64,000 bases of DNA from Taibaiella lutea (GTDB lineage Bacteria; Bacteroidota; Bacteroidia; Chitinophagales; Chitinophagaceae), in assembly GCF_008629695.1 (NCBI RefSeq), contig NZ_VWSH01000001.1, forward strand, positions 213,990 through 277,989, written 5' to 3'. The translations under genes were made by a program, and so were the position numbers. Position 1 is the first letter of the stretch; each line of letters starts with the position of its first letter. The notes below the pieces were generated by a model. The model did not search any database, was not told the DNA's origin, and worked only from the letters and a program-made list of their open reading frames with translations. Positions 61,245 to 64,000 of the stretch are shown piece after piece.

Positions 61245-61275
61245 AACCTTATAGGTTTTTAAAACCTATAAGGTT
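61245..61275. repeat. Perfect palindrome between rpsK and rpsD, REP-like
   Basis: Two 15-base arms (AACCTTATAGGTTTT and AAAACCTATAAGGTT) surround a single T. This can form a strong RNA hairpin between two operon genes. A diverged relative lies at 43181-43210. Confidence 0.8.
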
Positions 61276-61386
61276 TTATCCGTAAAAGGAAATTCAATTT
61301 TAAACAAGCTCCTCGTATCCGCTTTCCGACTTTTATATGAGACGCAGGAGCTATTCTAAATCAAAAGTCGATAATTAATACAAAAA

Positions 61387-61992
61387 ATGGCACGTTACAC
61401 AGGTCCAAAAAACAAAATCTGCCGTATCTTCGGTGAGCCTATCTTAGGTTCTGGTAAAAATCTTGGAAAAAACAGCAATCCTCCTGGTATGCATGGTGCA
61501 AACCGCAAGCGTAAACAAGCGAGTGAATATGCTATCCAATTGAAAGAAAAGCAAAAAGCAAAATTTACTTATTTAGTATTGGAACGCCAGTTCTTCAACA
61601 CTTATGCTGAAGCAAGCCGCTTGAAAGGTTCTACAGGTGAAAACCTTATCAAACTTTTGGAAGCACGTTTGGACAATACAGTTTACCGTATGGGTATTGC
61701 GCCTACACGTAGCGCTGCACGTCAATTGGTATCTCATAAACACATTTTAGTTAATGGTCATTCAGTAAACATCCCTTCTTATTCTTTGAAACCGGGTGAT
61801 GTAGTTGAATTGAAACCTAAATCTAAAGCTAATACTGCTGTTACAGGAAATGTACGCGGTAAAAATCCAAGCATCAGCTGGTTGGATTTCAGCGAAAAAG
61901 ATATCAAAGGTGTATTCATGGCTTACCCTGAGCGTGAAAGCGTTCCTGAAAATATCAAGGAACAATTGATCGTTGAGTTGTACTCTAAATAA
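61387..61992 (+). CDS. rpsD: 30S ribosomal protein S4
   Basis: The 201-residue protein has the S4 N-terminal domain (RYTGPKNKICRIFGEPILGSGKNLGKNSNPPGMHGANRKRKQASEYAIQLKEKQKAKFTYLV) and the S4 RNA-binding domain (RLDNTVYRMGIAPTRSAARQLVSHKHILVNGHSVNIPSYSLKPGDVVELK). It nucleates small-subunit assembly. No N-terminal zinc Cys cluster is present. A weak hairpin lies between its stop codon and rpoA. Confidence 0.97.
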   Translation: MARYTGPKNKICRIFGEPILGSGKNLGKNSNPPGMHGANRKRKQASEYAIQLKEKQKAKFTYLVLERQFFNTYAEASRLKGSTGENLIKLLEARLDNTVYRMGIAPTRSAARQLVSHKHILVNGHSVNIPSYSLKPGDVVELKPKSKANTAVTGNVRGKNPSISWLDFSEKDIKGVFMAYPERESVPENIKEQLIVELYSK

Positions 61993-61997
61993 TATCC

Positions 61998-62016
61998 AAT
62001 GCCCTTTGCGGGCATT
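61998..62016 (+). terminator. Weak hairpin between rpsD and rpoA
   Basis: A 7-bp stem (AATGCCC with GGGCATT) and TTTGC loop have a poor T tract. It may attenuate or stabilise the transcript rather than end it, since rpoA must still be expressed. Confidence 0.35.
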
Positions 62017-62072
62017 TGGCACTTTGTTTATATTTTTACAAAAATCTTTAAATACAAATTCAAAATTTCCAC

Positions 62073-63068
62073 ATGGCAATATTGAACTTTCAGAAACCGG
62101 ATAAAATTGTGTTGCAAAAAGCAACTGACTTTGAAGCACAGTTTGAGTTTCGTCCTTTAGAACCAGGATATGGTGTTACCATTGGTAATGCACTACGTCG
62201 TGTTTTGCTTAACTCTTTAGAGGGTTATGCCATCACCGGAATCAAAATTTCCGGCGCTGACCACGAGTTTGCAACCATCAAAGGTGTTATCGAGGATGTT
62301 ACCGAAATTATCCTGAACTTAAAGCAAGTTCGTTTGAAGAAGAATGGAGATGGTGACTTGAACCATGACAGAGTGGAACTAGTAATCAAAGGTAAAGAGC
62401 AATTTACTGCAGCAATGATTGGTGAAGCAACTCCTAACTTTGAGGTAATGAATCCTGAGCTTGTAATTTGCAACCTGGATTCAGCTGCTACCATGGAAAT
62501 TGAACTTCATATCGGAAAAGGCCGCGGTTATGTGCCTTCCGAAGAAAATCAACCAAAAGACGCACCGGTTAGCTTCATCGCAATCGATTCGATCTTTACA
62601 CCGATTAAAAATGTAAAATATACTATCGAAAATACCCGTGTTGAGCAACGTACAGACTACGAAAAACTTATCATGGAAGTTATTACAGATGGTACTATTC
62701 ATCCTGAAGAAGCAGTTAAAGAAGCATCACGCATCTTGATTCAGCACTTAATGATTATCACCGACGAAAATATTTCGTTGGATGTTAAACGTGAAGAAAA
62801 AGAAGAAACTGTTGACGAAGGTATGTTGCAATTACGCAAAGTATTGAACACTCCATTGGAAGATCTTGAACTTTCAGTACGTGCGTTCAATTGTCTGAAA
62901 GCAGCTAAAATCAATTCTTTGAGCGAATTAGTTCAATACACTCAGGATGAGTTGATGAAATTCAGAAACTTTGGTCAGAAATCTTTAACTGAAATCGATC
63001 AGGTTCTTGGTGAACGTGGATTACATTTCGGTATGGATATCAGCCGCGTTAAAATGAGTGAAGAATAA
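62073..63068 (+). CDS. rpoA: DNA-directed RNA polymerase alpha subunit
   Basis: The 331-residue protein has the N-terminal assembly domain (FEFRPLEPGYGVTIGNALRRVLLNSLEGYAITGIKI) and insert region. The C-terminal domain (MLQLRKVLNTPLEDLELSVRAFNCLKAAKINSLSELVQYTQDELMKFRNFGQKSLTEIDQVL) contacts upstream promoter DNA. It dimerises to start polymerase assembly. It lies 80 bases after rpsD, and a 21-bp inverted repeat follows it before rplQ. Confidence 0.97.
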   Translation: MAILNFQKPDKIVLQKATDFEAQFEFRPLEPGYGVTIGNALRRVLLNSLEGYAITGIKISGADHEFATIKGVIEDVTEIILNLKQVRLKKNGDGDLNHDRVELVIKGKEQFTAAMIGEATPNFEVMNPELVICNLDSAATMEIELHIGKGRGYVPSEENQPKDAPVSFIAIDSIFTPIKNVKYTIENTRVEQRTDYEKLIMEVITDGTIHPEEAVKEASRILIQHLMIITDENISLDVKREEKEETVDEGMLQLRKVLNTPLEDLELSVRAFNCLKAAKINSLSELVQYTQDELMKFRNFGQKSLTEIDQVLGERGLHFGMDISRVKMSEE

Positions 63069-63074
63069 TATTTG

Positions 63075-63128
63075 TGAATGGTGAATTGTCAATAAAGAAT
63101 ATTTTCTATTGACAATTCACCATTCACT
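63075..63128. repeat. Long inverted repeat between rpoA and rplQ
   Basis: Two perfectly complementary 21-base arms (63075-63095 and 63108-63128, beginning GTGAATGGTGAATTGTC and ending GACAATTCACCATTCAC) surround a 12-base loop. A T-rich stretch follows, so it may act as a partial terminator or an RNA-stabilising hairpin between rpoA and rplQ. Confidence 0.85.
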
Positions 63129-63214
63129 TTTTACCTTTTTTATTAACAGGCTTTAAATTAAAAGCCGCCATTGTGACCCTTGACACGGCACAATGTTTTA
63201 AAACAACAATCGTC

Positions 63215-63736
63215 ATGCGTCACGGAGACAAAATCAACAATTTAGGCCGTACTACGGCACACAGAAAGGCATTGCTTTCTAACCTTGCTTGTCAATTAAT
63301 TCAACACAAACGTATCACTACTACATTAGCCAAAGCAAAATCTTTGCGCGTTTATGTAGAGCCGATGATTACAAAGTCTAAAACAGACAGCGTAAACAAC
63401 CGTCGTTTGGTATTTGCTAAATTGCAGGACAAAGAAGCTATCAAAGAATTGTTTGGTGCTATCAGCGACAAAGTTGCAAGCCGTCCGGGTGGTTATACCC
63501 GTATCATCAAGTTACAACACCGTATGGGTGATAACGCGGATATGGCAATGATTGAGTTGGTTGATTTCAACACTATCTACACTAAGGAAGCTAAAGTTGC
63601 AACTGCCAAGAAAACTCGTAGAAGCCGCGGTGGCGCTGCTAAAGCAACTGCTACAACTACAGAAGCTGCTGCGCCTGTTACAGAGGAAACTCCGGTTACA
63701 GAAACGCCTGCTGCTGAAGAAGGTGCTGCTGAATAA
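63215..63736 (+). CDS. rplQ: 50S ribosomal protein L17
   Basis: The 173-residue protein has a complete L17 core ([56 protein letters not shown] and [27 protein letters not shown]). A 45-residue Ala/Glu/Thr/Lys-rich tail (from [10 protein letters not shown] onward) is longer than in E. coli and probably disordered. I use the ATG at 63215, the conserved start. A longer frame to 63173 adds residues not seen in the family. The preceding gap holds the long inverted repeat. Confidence 0.95.
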   Translation: MRHGDKINNLGRTTAHRKALLSNLACQLIQHKRITTTLAKAKSLRVYVEPMITKSKTDSVNNRRLVFAKLQDKEAIKELFGAISDKVASRPGGYTRIIKLQHRMGDNADMAMIELVDFNTIYTKEAKVATAKKTRRSRGGAAKATATTTEAAAPVTEETPVTETPAAEEGAAE

Positions 63737-63759
63737 TATTTAGTAGAAATCATTAAAGT

Positions 63760-63791
63760 AAAAACCCGAATTCTTACGAATTCGGGTTTTT
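63760..63791. terminator. Bidirectional terminator after rplQ
   Basis: A perfect 14-bp stem (AAAAACCCGAATTC with GAATTCGGGTTTTT) and TTAC loop lie between rplQ (plus) and the partial gene on the minus strand. Confidence 0.85.
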
Positions 63792-63816
63792 ACTTTTTAA
63801 TCTGAAATATAGTCTA

Positions 63817-64000
63817 TTACGGGATATGAACTTCGGGGTTTAAATAAAACAATGCCGGTTTGTTTTTATACTTACCGGGTTCCCATCTCGGCATATTTAC
63901 AATAAGCTTTTCAATTGCCGGTTCCCACTTTAATCTGAGTAGTCTTGCATTACTCATATCATCAAAAATCAGTTCAAAATAAACCGGTTTTCCATATTCG
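63817..64000 (-). CDS. C-terminal fragment of a protein with a TonB-like C-terminal motif
   Basis: On the minus strand an open frame enters from the window edge and ends at a TAA at 63817-63819, about 61 codons. The end (WEPAIEKLIVNMPRWEPGKYKNKPALFYLNPEVHIP) follows the pattern of TonB_C-type domains, which finish with a 'mPkWkPGk.ngkpv...' segment. The amino end is missing, so whether it is a TonB protein or a related energy-transduction module cannot be told. It converges on rplQ through a shared terminator. Confidence 0.55.
   Translation of the reverse strand, partial: EYGKPVYFELIFDDMSNARLLRLKWEPAIEKLIVNMPRWEPGKYKNKPALFYLNPEVHIP

Overview
The window is AT-rich chromosomal DNA from a member of the Bacteroidota, most likely the Chitinophagaceae or a close relative. 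Several things point there: a type IX secretion pair (a C25 PorU-like peptidase and PorV), GldM C-terminal-domain proteins, a DUF3276 PUR-fold protein, the ribosomal protein THX, a PHP-type capsule phosphatase, a three-subunit succinate dehydrogenase with one cytochrome b, split methylmalonyl-CoA mutase subunits with MeaB, and promoters of the Bacteroidota form (TTTG, about 19 bases, TAnnTTTG). The DNA is almost entirely ordinary core chromosome. No prophage, integrative element, CRISPR array, rRNA or tRNA gene was recognised.

Layout. 1-5 kb: end of a polysaccharide export locus (Wzc-like start, Wza-like lipoprotein), two envelope proteins, a 660-base non-coding stretch and a CpsB/YwqE-type phosphatase. 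5-11.4 kb: SRPBCC protein, HU, THX, PspC-like protein, M13 peptidase and a split 5'-nucleotidase. 11.6-22 kb: dnaA, a PIG-L deacetylase, and a giant C25 peptidase next to PorV. 22-28.8 kb: tyrS, NAD(P)H-hydrate repair enzyme, DUF3276, sucC and a glycosyltransferase. 28.9-35 kb: a methylmalonyl-CoA mutase operon (mutA, GNAT, mutB, unknown, thioesterase, meaB). 35-41.3 kb on the minus strand: rpoN, a glycosyltransferase, DUF4199, a dihydroorotase homologue lacking its metal ligands, rnpB and a SurA-like isomerase. 41.5-46.6 kb: an unpaired CoA-transferase alpha subunit, dapD, an XRE regulator, a 41-bp tandem repeat array, two GldM_C-only proteins (the first frameshifted) and an MscS channel. 46.6-50.6 kb: PhoB-type regulator, a RAYT transposase framed by identical 33-base hairpins, a lytic transglycosylase, DUF5683 and ruvX. 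50.6-57 kb: the sdh operon, with a four-helix-bundle gene between sdhA and sdhB inside inverted repeats, then a barrel protein plus a heavy-metal-binding protein. 57-64 kb: DUF3810 peptidase, a TPR protein and the alpha ribosomal operon (infA, rpmJ, rpsM, rpsK, rpsD, rpoA, rplQ).

How the genes work together. MutA/MutB with MeaB interconvert succinyl-CoA and methylmalonyl-CoA and meet SucC and succinate dehydrogenase at succinate. The PorU-like/PorV pair and the GldM_C proteins belong to, or derive from, the type IX secretion apparatus. The most unusual non-coding structures are the 41-bp, helically phased repeat array at 43.6-43.95 kb, the RAYT with its hairpins, and the cassette-like insertion in the sdh operon.
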